Below are positions 54,133 to 62,970 of a stretch of 64,000 bases of DNA, piece by piece. The stretch is from Hippopus hippopus (lineage: Eukaryota; Mollusca; Bivalvia; Cardiida; Cardiidae): NCBI GenBank assembly GCA_946811185.2, contig OX328112.1, positions 32,519,562-32,583,561 of the forward strand, in the 5' to 3' direction. The position numbers were made by a program, and so were the translations under genes. Position 1 is the first letter of the stretch. The number at the start of each line of letters is the position of its first letter. The notes below the pieces were generated by a model, which saw nothing but the letters and a program-made list of their open reading frames with translations, searched no databases and was not told where the DNA came from.

Positions 54133-54142
54133 TTTATAATGT
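54133..54142 (-). promoter_or_regulatory. Start-abutting TATAAA motif, penton
   Basis: ACATTATAAA directly precedes the ATG. Confidence 0.6.
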
Positions 54143-54155
54143 ATAGATATTTATA

Positions 54156-54935
54156 TTATACTGAATTTGGCAGGTAGAAACTGTCGATACCGTTTCTATA
54201 CTTCCCATCGTGTTTTTTACTGGTAAGATCGATGATGGCAAAACCGTGTGGTCTCTCCCACGCCTTCTGACAGAATCTTCTGAACTCATCCTTAGGCATA
54301 TCATCACCCACATGATCGTTATAAATGTGGTTAACGTTTTTTAAGTCTTGCGGAAAGAGGCAGATAAAATTGGCGTTCTCTCTGATGGTTTGCCTCGGTA
54401 GTCTAAAGTAATTTTGTGAGAGGTAAAAACAGTCCACGTTGCTATGCCTTCCTCGAACGTAATAACACTCGCATTTATTCTGCCTCTCTAAAAGCAGGTC
54501 GTCGAAGATGATCAGGTTTTTATTTTGCGAGTTTAGCTCTTTCGGATCGGGCACATCGCTCGCGTTCTCGAAGAAGTTGCAATCTATATCCGATTTGATC
54601 TTGGTCGTTTTGCTCCATTCGTCGAGCAAAGCAGTGGGGGATACACCTGATTCTTGTATCTCGTCATGCATGTTAAACAACCTCAGGATGCAGTCCTTGG
54701 GTAGTCTTTCTTCGAAGGCCTTTTTTAGTAATCGATATTCTGGTTGACAAAGACTTTTTCCAAAGACGCTTAAATCGTTGTAGTCAAGCCAACCAGGTCT
54801 AAGTAAAAGGTTTAACAATAAGGTCGTTTTTCCACATCCCGATTTGCCTATGATTAAACCTCAGATACTCCTTGGAAAAAGAGGGTGGTTAAACCTCGAC
54901 GCCTCTTCATTCCACGATAGATTCATGATGTCCAT
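54156..54935 (-). pseudogene. Genome-packaging ATPase (FtsK/HerA type), one nonsense codon
   Basis: 260 codons from ATG 54935. A Walker A motif 'GKSGCGKTT' lies at about 54824-54850 and Walker B 'NLIIFDDLLLE' about 90 residues later. A downstream 'YYVRGRHSNVDCFYLSQNYF' fits the family's sensor region. A single in-frame TGA at 54861-54863 lies between the start and Walker A; a lone C-to-T change would explain it. A start further downstream would lose Walker A. The enzyme would pump DNA into the capsid. Confidence 0.88.
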
Positions 54936-54968
54936 TTTATATAAGATTTTTTTTATTTATTATATAAA
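54936..54968. promoter_or_regulatory. 33-bp divergent promoter, ATPase/PLA2
   Basis: The entire gap between the two divergent start codons is AT-only except for one G. It carries a TATATAAA motif abutting each ATG, in mirror orientation. This is where the Polinton changes coding strand. Confidence 0.65.
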
Positions 54969-55469
54969 ATGTACTGCGTTAAGTGTAAGAGACGTACCGA
55001 TACGAAAGATGTAAGCTACGTGGTTAGTAAAAGTAACAGGAATATGAAACGCGGGAAATGCGCGGTTTGCGGGATAACTAAAACTCAATTTGTACCAGGA
55101 TCTACGGCGACGGGTGGATCCATGCTAAACAAAGTCATAAACAACATGCCTTTCGAAATGCATCTGCCCGGTCATAATTTTACGGGACCTGGTACTAAGC
55201 TGAAGAAAAGACTCAACCCGGATTTAACGCCAAAGAAGTGGAGCAAACCGATCAACCGCGTCAATGAGGCCGCTTACAACCATGATGTTTGTTATCTTAA
55301 GCACAATGACACAGCCACAAGAAACGTGGTGTGTGACAAGAATATGTTGGCGGAATTGGATGGTATTTACAACCCTTCTATTAGAGAAAAAATGGAACGG
55401 GGTTTGGTAAGTAAACTCATAGGTACGAAGATGCAGTTCGGAATGGGAATAAAAAAAACCCGAAAATGA
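54969..55469 (+). CDS. Zinc-ribbon plus parvovirus-like phospholipase A2 protein
   Basis: 166 aa, intact. Residues 3-34 carry CVKC and CAVCG, a zinc-ribbon-like pair. Residues about 64-130 show the PLA2 hallmarks: 'GHNFTGPGTKL' (calcium loop, G73-L78) and 'HDVCY' (105-109) with the His-Asp pair, followed by a Cys/Asp/Lys helix. In parvovirus VP1 this domain breaches the endosome, and similar domains occur in Polintons/adintoviruses. A role in virion entry is inferred. Its stop overlaps the integrase start (ATGA). Confidence 0.8.
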   Translation: MYCVKCKRRTDTKDVSYVVSKSNRNMKRGKCAVCGITKTQFVPGSTATGGSMLNKVINNMPFEMHLPGHNFTGPGTKLKKRLNPDLTPKKWSKPINRVNEAAYNHDVCYLKHNDTATRNVVCDKNMLAELDGIYNPSIREKMERGLVSKLIGTKMQFGMGIKKTRK

Positions 55470-56377
55470 CGCGAACGATGACTCTGGCGGAAGAATTGCA
55501 CAAACCCATAAGACAAAGGTTTAAGAAGAGGAGAGTTATAGCGAACGGTATCGACAGGATATGGGCCGCAGATTTAGTCGACATGCGCGCTTTTTCTAAG
55601 TATAATCGGGACACTAAATACCTTCTCGCTGCGATCGACATCTTTTCGAAGTACGGGTGGCTGGTCCCTTTGAAAAACAAGACAGGCAAGGTGACGGCTG
55701 AAGCGTTTGAAGCTATTTTTAAGGATAGAAAGCCGAAGAAATTGTGGGTCGATGAAGGTCGGGAATTTTACAACAAAGACGTAAAAGCGTTGGTTCAATT
55801 GTATTCCACACAGAATGAAGAAAAATCTAGCGTCGTTGAACGATGGATTAGAACGATGAAGGAGAAGATGTGGAAGTATTTCTCAGCAAACTTTACGAAC
55901 GTTTACATCGATGTCTTGCAAGATCTCGTTAAGGAGTATAATAATACTATCCATTCGTCTTTTAAAATGACGCCGGTAGAGGCTAGTAAGAAAGAGAACG
56001 AAACTAAGGTTTGGAGAAACCTTTACCCTCATCATGTTGAAGTAAAAGCACCTAAGTTTTCCGTGGGTGATAGGGTTAGGTTAGCAAAAAAGAAAAGGAC
56101 CTTTGAGAAGGGTTATACCACGAGGTGGACAGAAGAGGTTTTCACGATTTCAGAGGTGAAGGATACTTCACCCGTAACCTACAAAATTACGGATCTTAAT
56201 GGTGAACAAGTCGAAGGCGCGTTTTACGAAGCTGAACTGCAGAAAACTAGTCAAGAGGTGTATAGGATTGAAAAGGTTATTAGGAAGCTAAAAAAGAGGT
56301 CTCTCGTAAAGTGGAAAGGCTACTCCAACGAATTCAACTCGTGGATAGATAACAAGAATATTGTAGAAAAAAATTGA
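55466..56377 (+). CDS. Polinton integrase (rve) with chromodomain
   Basis: 303 aa, intact. Inserts the element and makes the 6-bp TSD. The RNase H-fold core has catalytic D36 ('WAADLVDM'), D96 ('LWVDEGREF') and E125 ('SSVVERW'). A beta-barrel region with 'FSVGDRVRLAKKK' follows, then a C-terminal chromodomain, 'YRIEKVIRKLKKRSLVKWKG' and the aromatic 'SNEFNSWI'. A chromodomain can steer insertion to marked chromatin. The 4-nt ATGA overlap with the upstream gene and the lack of its own TATAAA motif suggest a shared transcript. Confidence 0.93.
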   Translation: MTRTMTLAEELHKPIRQRFKKRRVIANGIDRIWAADLVDMRAFSKYNRDTKYLLAAIDIFSKYGWLVPLKNKTGKVTAEAFEAIFKDRKPKKLWVDEGREFYNKDVKALVQLYSTQNEEKSSVVERWIRTMKEKMWKYFSANFTNVYIDVLQDLVKEYNNTIHSSFKMTPVEASKKENETKVWRNLYPHHVEVKAPKFSVGDRVRLAKKKRTFEKGYTTRWTEEVFTISEVKDTSPVTYKITDLNGEQVEGAFYEAELQKTSQEVYRIEKVIRKLKKRSLVKWKGYSNEFNSWIDNKNIVEKN

Positions 56378-56775
56378 CGAGGGTGATATTGCCGAATAAA
56401 CCGTTAAGCAATTTAGAGTTGGAAGATGCGGCGGAACGACTAGGGATCCCTTCTTTCAAGGGTGTTTTCTTACTAGATACATTACCGAGAAAACCGACTA
56501 TAAAGGAGTGTGGTATACTGAACTTCGATAAAAGTGGAGGTCCTGGTACACACTGGGTCGCATGGTATAAAAACGGTCAGACTAAGATTTATTTCAATAG
56601 TTACGGAATACAACCACCTAACGAAATTCGAGAGTATCTAAAGAGTCCGATATACTATAATACCGATCAAATACAGCCCGCAGGGCAGGTATTTTGCGGT
56701 CACTTATGCTTGTACGTTCTAAAAGAATTAGCTTCGGGGACACCATTTCAAGACGTTCTAAATAGTTTAGTTTAG
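56374..56775 (+). pseudogene. Adenain-like cysteine protease, start codon lost
   Basis: 133 aa of the maturation protease that would cleave capsid precursors. 'GTHWVAW' supplies the catalytic His and 'VFCGHLCLYVL' the Cys nucleophile. The expected acidic residue in the following strand reads Asn ('YFNSYG'). The frame has no ATG near the start: TTGA stands where the preceding gene pair uses ATGA, so a single substitution probably removed the start. The rest is open to the TAG at 56773-56775. Confidence 0.8.
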
Positions 56776-56786
56776 CATTATAAAAT
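56776..56786 (+). promoter_or_regulatory. Start-proximal TATAAAAT motif, fibre gene
   Basis: CATTATAAAAT fills the whole gap between the protease stop and the fibre ATG. Confidence 0.6.
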
Positions 56787-57988
56787 ATGCCCGAAGACAA
56801 ATTCGGACGAATGAAAGGCGATAAAACGGAGGAGGGTGGTGATGGTGTGTCACTCGCTTACGTGAACAATAACTTTTTACGCGTGGATGGAACGACCGTT
56901 GTTACTGGTTCTATAGACATGAATGGTAATACATTAACGAGGGTTAGTAACCCGGTAAATTCGCACGACGTGGCGACTAAGGATTACGTGGATGGAACTT
57001 CAGGTGGGGGGTTGTTAAAAGAAAACGGAGGGTACCAGGCACTCGGATTTATAAATATGGCTTTCAACGAAATACAGAATGTTAAGGAACCTAAAGAACC
57101 TAATGAAGCTGCTACTAAGAAGTATGTTGACAACTTCAAACGAGCCTTCGAACTTAGAGATGGAAGGTGGTATCAGGCAGCTGATGCAATCTCTATGGGC
57201 AAGTAATTAACAATCTCGGAATCCCTACGAGACACGATCAGGCTGCTAATAAGTTTTACGTAGATACCACCGTAGATGAGGCTATCACGGGTGAAAAAGC
57301 TTTGACTAAAAACCCGGATGGATCTTTTTCCGTTAAAGCCGATATTGATATGAATAAAAAGTCGATTACCGGGTTACCCTACCCCTCATCCCCCTATGCT
57401 GCTGTGACTAAATTCTATGTCGATAATATTGGACCCTTCGTAAAAGAACAGGGTGGATATTTCAGAGCAATAGCTGACATTGATTTTCGGAGTCGTACTC
57501 TAAAAAACGCCAGATATCCTATAGATGGAGATGAATTAATAACCAAATCCTATGTGGATCAAACCATAGAAATACTAAAACAGCAAATTCCTTACATAAA
57601 ACCTATTATAACCGTGTGGGCTGAAGAAAACGGACCGATTGGAAACGGTAATTTCGAATTTTCATTCGGTAATGGTAATTCAGGTAGAAAGCATGGTTTG
57701 GGTGGTTATTGTATGAATGCGAAGGGAAGAATCTTAAGAGGAAGTTTAACGATCGTAAGGGAAGATCCTAATGCACCTCAAGAAGAGGTTAAAATTAATA
57801 TAACGGTAAACGGTACAGAGCAGGTTGATTACTCTATTATAAAAAAAGTGAACGAAGATTGTAGCTGTACCGTTTTTCCGACGGCGTTAGGGGTAAATGA
57901 ATTTGACATCATAAACTTTATCTCGAGGACAGACAGTCGTAATATAGCACACTCTTATATATCTATCTTGATACAATTAGACCTGTAA
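56787..57988 (+). pseudogene. Fibre-like repeat protein, frameshifted
   Basis: About 400 codons in two frames; the shift is near 57198-57206. At least five repeats of the form '(I/A)DM-----I--V--P------A-TK-YVD' occur (TKDYVD, TKKYVD, NKFYVD, TKFYVD, TKSYVD), spaced by 60-100 codons. This repeat is characteristic of trimeric phage tail fibres and fibre-like adhesins. The last 140 residues, with 'FEFSFGNGNSGRKHGLGGYC', have no repeats and look like a distal knob. A receptor-binding spike role is inferred. Confidence 0.75.
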
Positions 57989-58052
57989 AAATATAACTCA
58001 TTTAATAAGAGTTATATTTTCCTTTCGTTCATGATAAAGTCTAATGTCTTAG

Positions 58053-58373
58053 TCATTTAAACAAAACTATTATTCCAGGTTCCTTTCCGTGAACCAAGCA
58101 TTCAAACTTGTGAACCATTTCATCAGCTAAATGACCGTATAACTCTTTAAAACGATTGATAGTGTAGGCTCTCCTCTCGTCTGACCCGACCCATACTTCG
58201 ACTAGAGGTACAATATCCTTTGGAGGTACCTTGCAATCGAGCACAAACTCGTATATTTCATCTATATCATGGTAATTATTTAATAATTGGATAAACCTTC
58301 CAACCCTTTCTTCGATTAGAAGGTCGACATAATGTTTAAATGTCTCCATAGCAATATCCAACCTGTAACACAT
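58053..58373 (-). CDS. Unknown protein, 106 aa, right end of Polinton
   Basis: Acidic and alpha-helical ('METFKHYVDLLIEERVGRFI', 'DIDEIYEFVLDCKVPPKDIV'). No domain is recognised. It is the only minus-strand gene right of the divergent promoter. Its ATG follows the stop of the 41-codon frame at 58378 by 4 nt and lacks its own motif, so the two may be coupled or may be halves of one broken gene. Confidence 0.5.
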   Translation of the reverse strand: MCYRLDIAMETFKHYVDLLIEERVGRFIQLLNNYHDIDEIYEFVLDCKVPPKDIVPLVEVWVGSDERRAYTINRFKELYGHLADEMVHKFECLVHGKEPGIIVLFK

Positions 58374-58377
58374 TTCT

Positions 58378-58503
58378 TCATCTGAATCTTAATTCACCGG
58401 GATAAGATAGAATTGCTCCGGGTGGCGGAATGATCTTCCCTGGAGACATCCCACATTCCTCTATGTGCGCTTTTAGTTCTTCCATACGTTCGAATTCTAA
58501 CAT
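58378..58503 (-). CDS. Short 41-aa frame at Polinton right end
   Basis: Starts at ATG 58503 with TATTATAAAAGA in front, the same start-motif version as the 115-aa gene. Its first codons derive from the duplicated gene start (MLEFER against MLGFER). The remainder, 'CGMSPGKIIPPPGAILSYPG', is Pro/Gly-rich and unrelated. It may be a leader or the truncated front of the 106-aa gene. Confidence 0.45.
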   Translation of the reverse strand: MLEFERMEELKAHIEECGMSPGKIIPPPGAILSYPGELRFR

Positions 58504-58583
58504 TCTTTTATAATAGCGCCCGAAACGCTTAACTTAAAATATTTTTTTCGCGTGAGCCGTTAGATAATCTTTTAACTAGATCT
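58486..58583. repeat. Duplicate of gene junction 43617-43713
   Basis: 98 bp aligned over their length with 43617-43713 and running into the right TIR at 'actagatct'. Confidence 0.85.
58504..58515 (-). promoter_or_regulatory. Start-proximal TATAAAAGA motif, right end
   Basis: TATTATAAAAGA directly precedes the 58503 ATG. It is part of the duplicated junction. Confidence 0.5.
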
Positions 58584-58756
58584 GGTTGAATTGAGTGGTA
58601 GGACGGATCGGGGCCGGGTTGGAGTTAGGTGGTCGGATCGAATGGTAGGACGGATCGGGGCCGGGTTGGAGTTAGGTGGTCGGATCGAATGGTAGGACGG
58701 ATCGGGGTGGGCGGTCGGATCGAATGGTGGCCCAGAATCGGCAGATTATATCTACT
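58576..58756 (-). repeat. Polinton right terminal inverted repeat
   Basis: 181 bp, the complement of 37081-37308 with two instead of three 47-bp units. Ends '...gcagattatatctact'. Confidence 0.95.
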
Positions 58757-58762
58757 TGCGTG
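58757..58762. other. Polinton target-site duplication, right
   Basis: TGCGTG, as at 37075-37080. Confidence 0.9.
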
Positions 58763-58945
58763 ACATGACTGAAATTGGTTGTCAGGCGAAGGAAAGCAAG
58801 AAATGGTGAGTACTAATCACTAAGCACACATGGAAATCAAAAGGACTGTGCTCACCTTCAACAATCAAAGTACTGAAAGTGCTGTTTTGAAAAATACTTA
58901 CCAAATTAAAGTGCTGAAATTTCTGTGAAAACTGAGACTGTTACA
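58757..58945 (-). mobile_element. Gypsy 3' LTR, proximal part
   Basis: On the minus strand a polypurine tract GGGGGAGTA (58946-58954) is followed at once by TGTAACAG, the expected PPT-LTR junction. The LTR is cut by the Polinton and resumes left of 37081. Confidence 0.7.
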
Positions 58946-59032
58946 TACTCCCCCGTCATTAACAAAGCAAGGAAATACTGAAAAGTTACAAAAATGCACT
59001 CTAGCAAAAAATGCAAAAATGAATATATACAG

Positions 59033-59661
59033 CTAAAAACAGATGACATAAAACGAGTTTACTACAGATTTTATCACTTCATGGACAATGTCATGATCTA
59101 ACTCATTAAATACTCCAGACGACATTAATATGCTTAAAGAATGCAGCTTCTTGTCCTTTGGTTTTTGTTGTTGAGTTTGCATTTGGAGCATATAATAATC
59201 ACTGTATCTCTCTGGTGGTTTCCTTTCTCGAGTTGACCTTCGTACTGTAGCGTTCTTTTGTTCCACTGTGTCTGGTAAAATATTGTCCGTATTGTCCCTT
59301 GTGTAGTTGGATGTAATCTCCTCGCCAGAATCACTCTTACTGTCACCATCTATACTTACCACTTCATCAACAACTTGATCTCCATCAACATTTATTTCCC
59401 GATGCGCATCTTTTTCTTGTATGGACTCAAATTCCCTGCGTCCCCACGACTGTATGCTCTACAAACATAGTCCTCGTCTGAGCCCTCTTCTTCACTTGTG
59501 AGGTCATTCTCTTTCATTACCGCACCCTTGACCTTGTCCTTCGGATGTTTTATGTCTTTATTTCTTATCCTTGGTCCAGAGGCTTTTACTTCAGTCTGTC
59601 TCTGTATCAGTGGTGATGGGCAGCAAGTGATTTCTGTGAACCAGCTTTTCCACACCTTCAT
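59033..59661 (-). pseudogene. Gypsy pol C-terminal tail, shifted frames
   Basis: Continues the integrase after its frame is lost near 59600. One frame (59661-59392) carries an acidic stretch 'LTSEEEGSDEDYVCRAYSRG'. The next (59362-59033) has 'RRSTRERKPPERYSDYY', the basic Pro-rich tail typical of this Gypsy group. Confidence 0.7.
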
Positions 59662-61108
59662 TAGATCTCAGTTTATAAACTGGAATATCAGGTCCTTTTT
59701 GGCCAACGAATTCGTAAGGCTGTTCTTCAAATTTGTCTGCTATCTTACGTTTCCCGTCATGTTTAAAAGCCTTCAGTAGTACTTTATCTCCGACAGATAA
59801 TTTTGATGCTCTTACTTTCTTATCATATGTCTCTTTTTGCTTGTGTCTAGCTTTGTCGGTGTGTTCTTTTGCTATTTTCTGAGTAGTACCCATCCTTTCT
59901 TTTAATTCTCTGATGTACTCCTTTGCTGTTTTGTTAACTTCTTTGCCTTCATCCGCAACATTTTCAAATAAGGAGTCTACAGGTAACTTTGGTGTTCGTC
60001 CGAACATCAGTTCAAATGGCGAATAATTTGTGCTCTCATGTCTTGTGCAGTTGTAGGCATATGTTAATGACGTAACGTAGTCTTTCCAATTTGATTTCTG
60101 GTTCGGATCCAAAGTTCCTAACATATTCAAAAGTGTCCTATTCCATCTCTCTGTGCAACCGTTACCCATTGGATGATATGGATATGTTCTGGTTTTCTTC
60201 ACGCCCATTATGTTGCATAGTTCTCTCATTAAATCCGATTCGAAGTTAGTTCCTTGGTCTGTGTGTAATTTGGTTGGTATACCGTACTTCACTATGAATT
60301 CATTGTAAAATGCAGTGGCAGTTGTTTTGGCTATTTGATTCTTCGTTGGAATTGCAACGGCGTATTTCGTAAAATGGTCGGTAATGACTAAAACATTGCC
60401 GTAGCCTTTAGATGGTTCCAGGGTCAGAAAATCCATGGATACTAATTCGAGAGGGTAAGTGCCGACAATATTAACGAGTTCCGATGTTGTGGTATTAGCT
60501 TTTCTTCTTAAACATCTGTCACATTTTGATACCCATCTCTCAACGTCAGACGTCATACCAGGCCAGAAGTAGTGTTCTTTTAGCAATGCTGTGGTTCTGT
60601 CACAACCTGGGTGTCCAATATCATCATGCTGACCTCTAAGGACCTGGTCTTTGTAACACTTCGGTAGTACAAGCTGAAAAATAGATTCCCTTCCTTCTCT
60701 CTTCCATTCCTTGTACAATATGCCTCTTTTCATTTTCAAACAATCAAAGTGCTTCCGCATGGCAAGGTCACCTTTGAAGTAACACTGATCCACAGTAGGT
60801 TTGTACTTATCCATCAACGTCCTTCTCCATCTTTCTATGAAAGGGTCGGCTCTTTGTTGTCGTCTTATTTCCATGTATTCTATTTGCGCTAATGGTACAC
60901 CAGGTTCTTTTGTAACTTCGACAATGTTCATATTGCAAACTGGGAGGACATCTGCATATAGATTAGATGTAGAACTACAAATAGCCTTTATTGTTGAATT
61001 GTCGATATGCTGTGTAGACTCATTTTCCTTGACGTTAGAGTGAGGGAACCTGCTCATTGCATCAGCGTCAATGTTCTTTTTGCCTGACTTGAACTTGATA
61101 TCAACATT
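59591..61108 (-). pseudogene. Gypsy integrase
   Basis: The N-terminal HHCC zinc module is present ('GHPGCDRTTALLKEHYFWPG', then CDRC). The catalytic core has Asp in 'SMDFLTLEP', Asp in 'HTDQGTNF' and Glu in 'GCTERWNRTL'. The C-terminal 'LSVGDKVLLKAFKHDGK' and 'YKLRSNEG' fit the GPY/F-like module. It is continuous with RNase H except for a TAA at 61109-61111, and its tail is frameshifted near 59600. The first ATG (61057) is not a true start, as pol is a polyprotein. Confidence 0.9.
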
Positions 61109-61492
61109 TTATTCTCCTAACGCTGAAGCCCAACGGTGTCCAGTTGCATCTAACTTGGCAGAGGTAAGAACATACGTCAAAGGATTACTATCAGTAAAAA
61201 CAGTAAAATGTTGAAGCGCCAGATGATCCTTGAACTTTTCCGTTATCGCCCATTTCAATGCCAGAAATTCCAATTTAAAAGCCGAGTAATTCTTCTCAGA
61301 TTTCGTCAAAGCTCTGCTGGCATATGCAATAACTTTTCCATCCTGATATAAAACAGCACCAAATCCTGTTGTTGAAGCATCGGTATGAAGTTCAAACTCC
61401 TTACTAAAATCAGGGTATGCTAAGATAGGAGGTTGAGTCATGATCTTTTTTTGATTGTCAAATACTTTCTGTTGTTCGTCTGTCCAAACCAT
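61109..61492 (-). pseudogene. Gypsy RNase H
   Basis: 'LHTDASTTGFGAVLYQ' (catalytic Asp), 'YSAFKLEFLALKWAI' (Glu) and 'FTVFTDSNPLTYV' (Asp) mark RNase H. An in-frame TAA after 'ASALGE' ends it early. It is in another frame from the RT because of an A-run indel near 61490-61500. Confidence 0.9.
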
Positions 61493-62970
61493 TTTTTTGT
61501 TACTTTCTTTCTCTTTTTCTTTGATGTTCCTGGGATTAAGTCTGATAAAGGCTGGGTAATCTTAGAAAAATCCTTCACAAATCTGCGGTAGTAACCAGCA
61601 AACGCAATGAATGATCGCAACTCCTCCGCATTATTGGGTGTAGGCCAGTTAAGTATTTTCTCAATTTTAGCAGGATCTATTTCAATTCCCTGGCTGCTAA
61701 CTACGTGACCTAAGAAGTTTACTCTTTCTTGGATGAAGTAACATTTTTCCGGGGAGAGTTTCAAGTTGTTTTCCCTTAATCTTGTCAGAACCATATCTAG
61801 GTGTCTTAAATGTTCTTCGAAAGAGCTGGAAAATATTATCAAGTCGTCCAAATATATGACACAAACAATCATATTATAGTTTCCGAGTACCTCTTCCATG
61901 AGTCTTTGGTAAGTCGCTGGGGAATTGGAGAGACCAAACGGCATTTTTTCATACTCGTAAAACCCAAGTGGGCCTACCGTAAACGCTGTTCGTTCCTTGT
62001 GCTGATCTTCAATTTCAACCTGATGGTAACCAGTTTTCATGTCGATCGTCGAGAAATATTTTGCGCCGTGTAGAACATCAAACACTTCTTCAATGCGGGG
62101 CAAGGCATAAGCATCTTTTACACTGCGCTTATTAAGCATTCTGAAGTCTACACACATGTGAAGTTTCCCATTTTTCTTCCTTACAAGGACTATTTTCGAG
62201 CACCAAGGAGAACACGATTTCCTTATTATGCCGGCATATAACAGCTGTTCAAGGTGTTTTCTTACTTCATCAGCCATTGGTGGCGGTATTCGTCTGTGAG
62301 GTTGTTTAAAGGGCGTCTCCAATCCAGGGAGTAGATCTATCCGATGTTTTATCCTGTTACAAGAGCCGATGACACTATCATCCTTTGAAAATATGTCAAT
62401 ATGTTGCTGTAACAAAGATGTCAGCCTTCTCCTTTGATGCATATCTAGAGTTCTATTGGAGTCCATATTGATAAGATTAAGAATTGCCTGCTTGTCCATT
62501 TCCTTTGCCAAGTCCTGTATTTGCTTTTCTTCAATAGAAACTGGTTGGAGCTCACATAAAATTGATTTTGGAGAAATAACAATTGTGCTCGTGGTCAAGT
62601 TGGAAATATTTACTGTCAGAGTATTTCGCTTCCATGAATCCAAGTTCAATAGGCTCGGTGCAATGTCCGCATAATGGGGTAACGATGCATATTCTGATTC
62701 ATTGAATATTGCGTAAGTATTTCCGTAGTAAAAAAATGAATCTGTTTGGCCGACTATGTTTTTCGATTCATTTGGACCCAAAATGATCTTCTGTTTCTCT
62801 ACCGATCTAACAATGGCTTTACGGTTCTTGTTTTTCCTTAACTCCTTTTCCCGTAATGTCAAGCATCTAAAAGAGATACCATGGGGTATGCAAATCAGTC
62901 TTCTGCAAGTACTGCTCTCCAAACTTTTGTCTGCATTCCTCATAAAAGGTATTAAAAATGTTTGTCCCAA
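61438..62970 (-). pseudogene. Gypsy reverse transcriptase
   Basis: Fingers and palm: 'SPWCSKIVLVRKKNGKLHMC' and 'DFRMLNK'. Motif A is 'FSTIDMKTGYHQV', motif B-like 'MPFGLSNSPATYQRLM' and motif C 'VIYLDDLIIFS'. The connection reads 'LNWPTPNNAEELRSFIAFAG'. The active-site residues are intact, but the frame is broken at both ends: near 62870-62890 towards the protease and near 61500 towards RNase H. Confidence 0.92.

Larger units (their letters stand above)
37081..58756. mobile_element. Polinton/Maverick (virus-like self-replicating DNA transposon)
   Basis: Bounded by TIRs starting AGTAGATATAATCTGC and a perfect 6-bp TSD. It encodes pPolB, integrase, adenain-like protease, packaging ATPase, and major and minor capsid proteins, the hallmark set of Polintons (adintovirus-like). 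Its length is 21.7 kb now, and about 15.4 kb without the LINE (44539-50738) and a SINE scrap (41815-41912). Lesions make it non-autonomous: two nonsense codons and a catalytic change in pPolB, frameshifts in the major capsid, NUMOD-like and fibre genes, a nonsense codon in the ATPase, a lost protease start and the LINE insertion. Eight genes remain open. Confidence 0.95.

Noticed and set aside
54156..54818. ATPase starting at the internal ATG near 54818
   Set aside because: That start would omit the Walker A motif and has no TATAAA motif; the start at 54935 has both.
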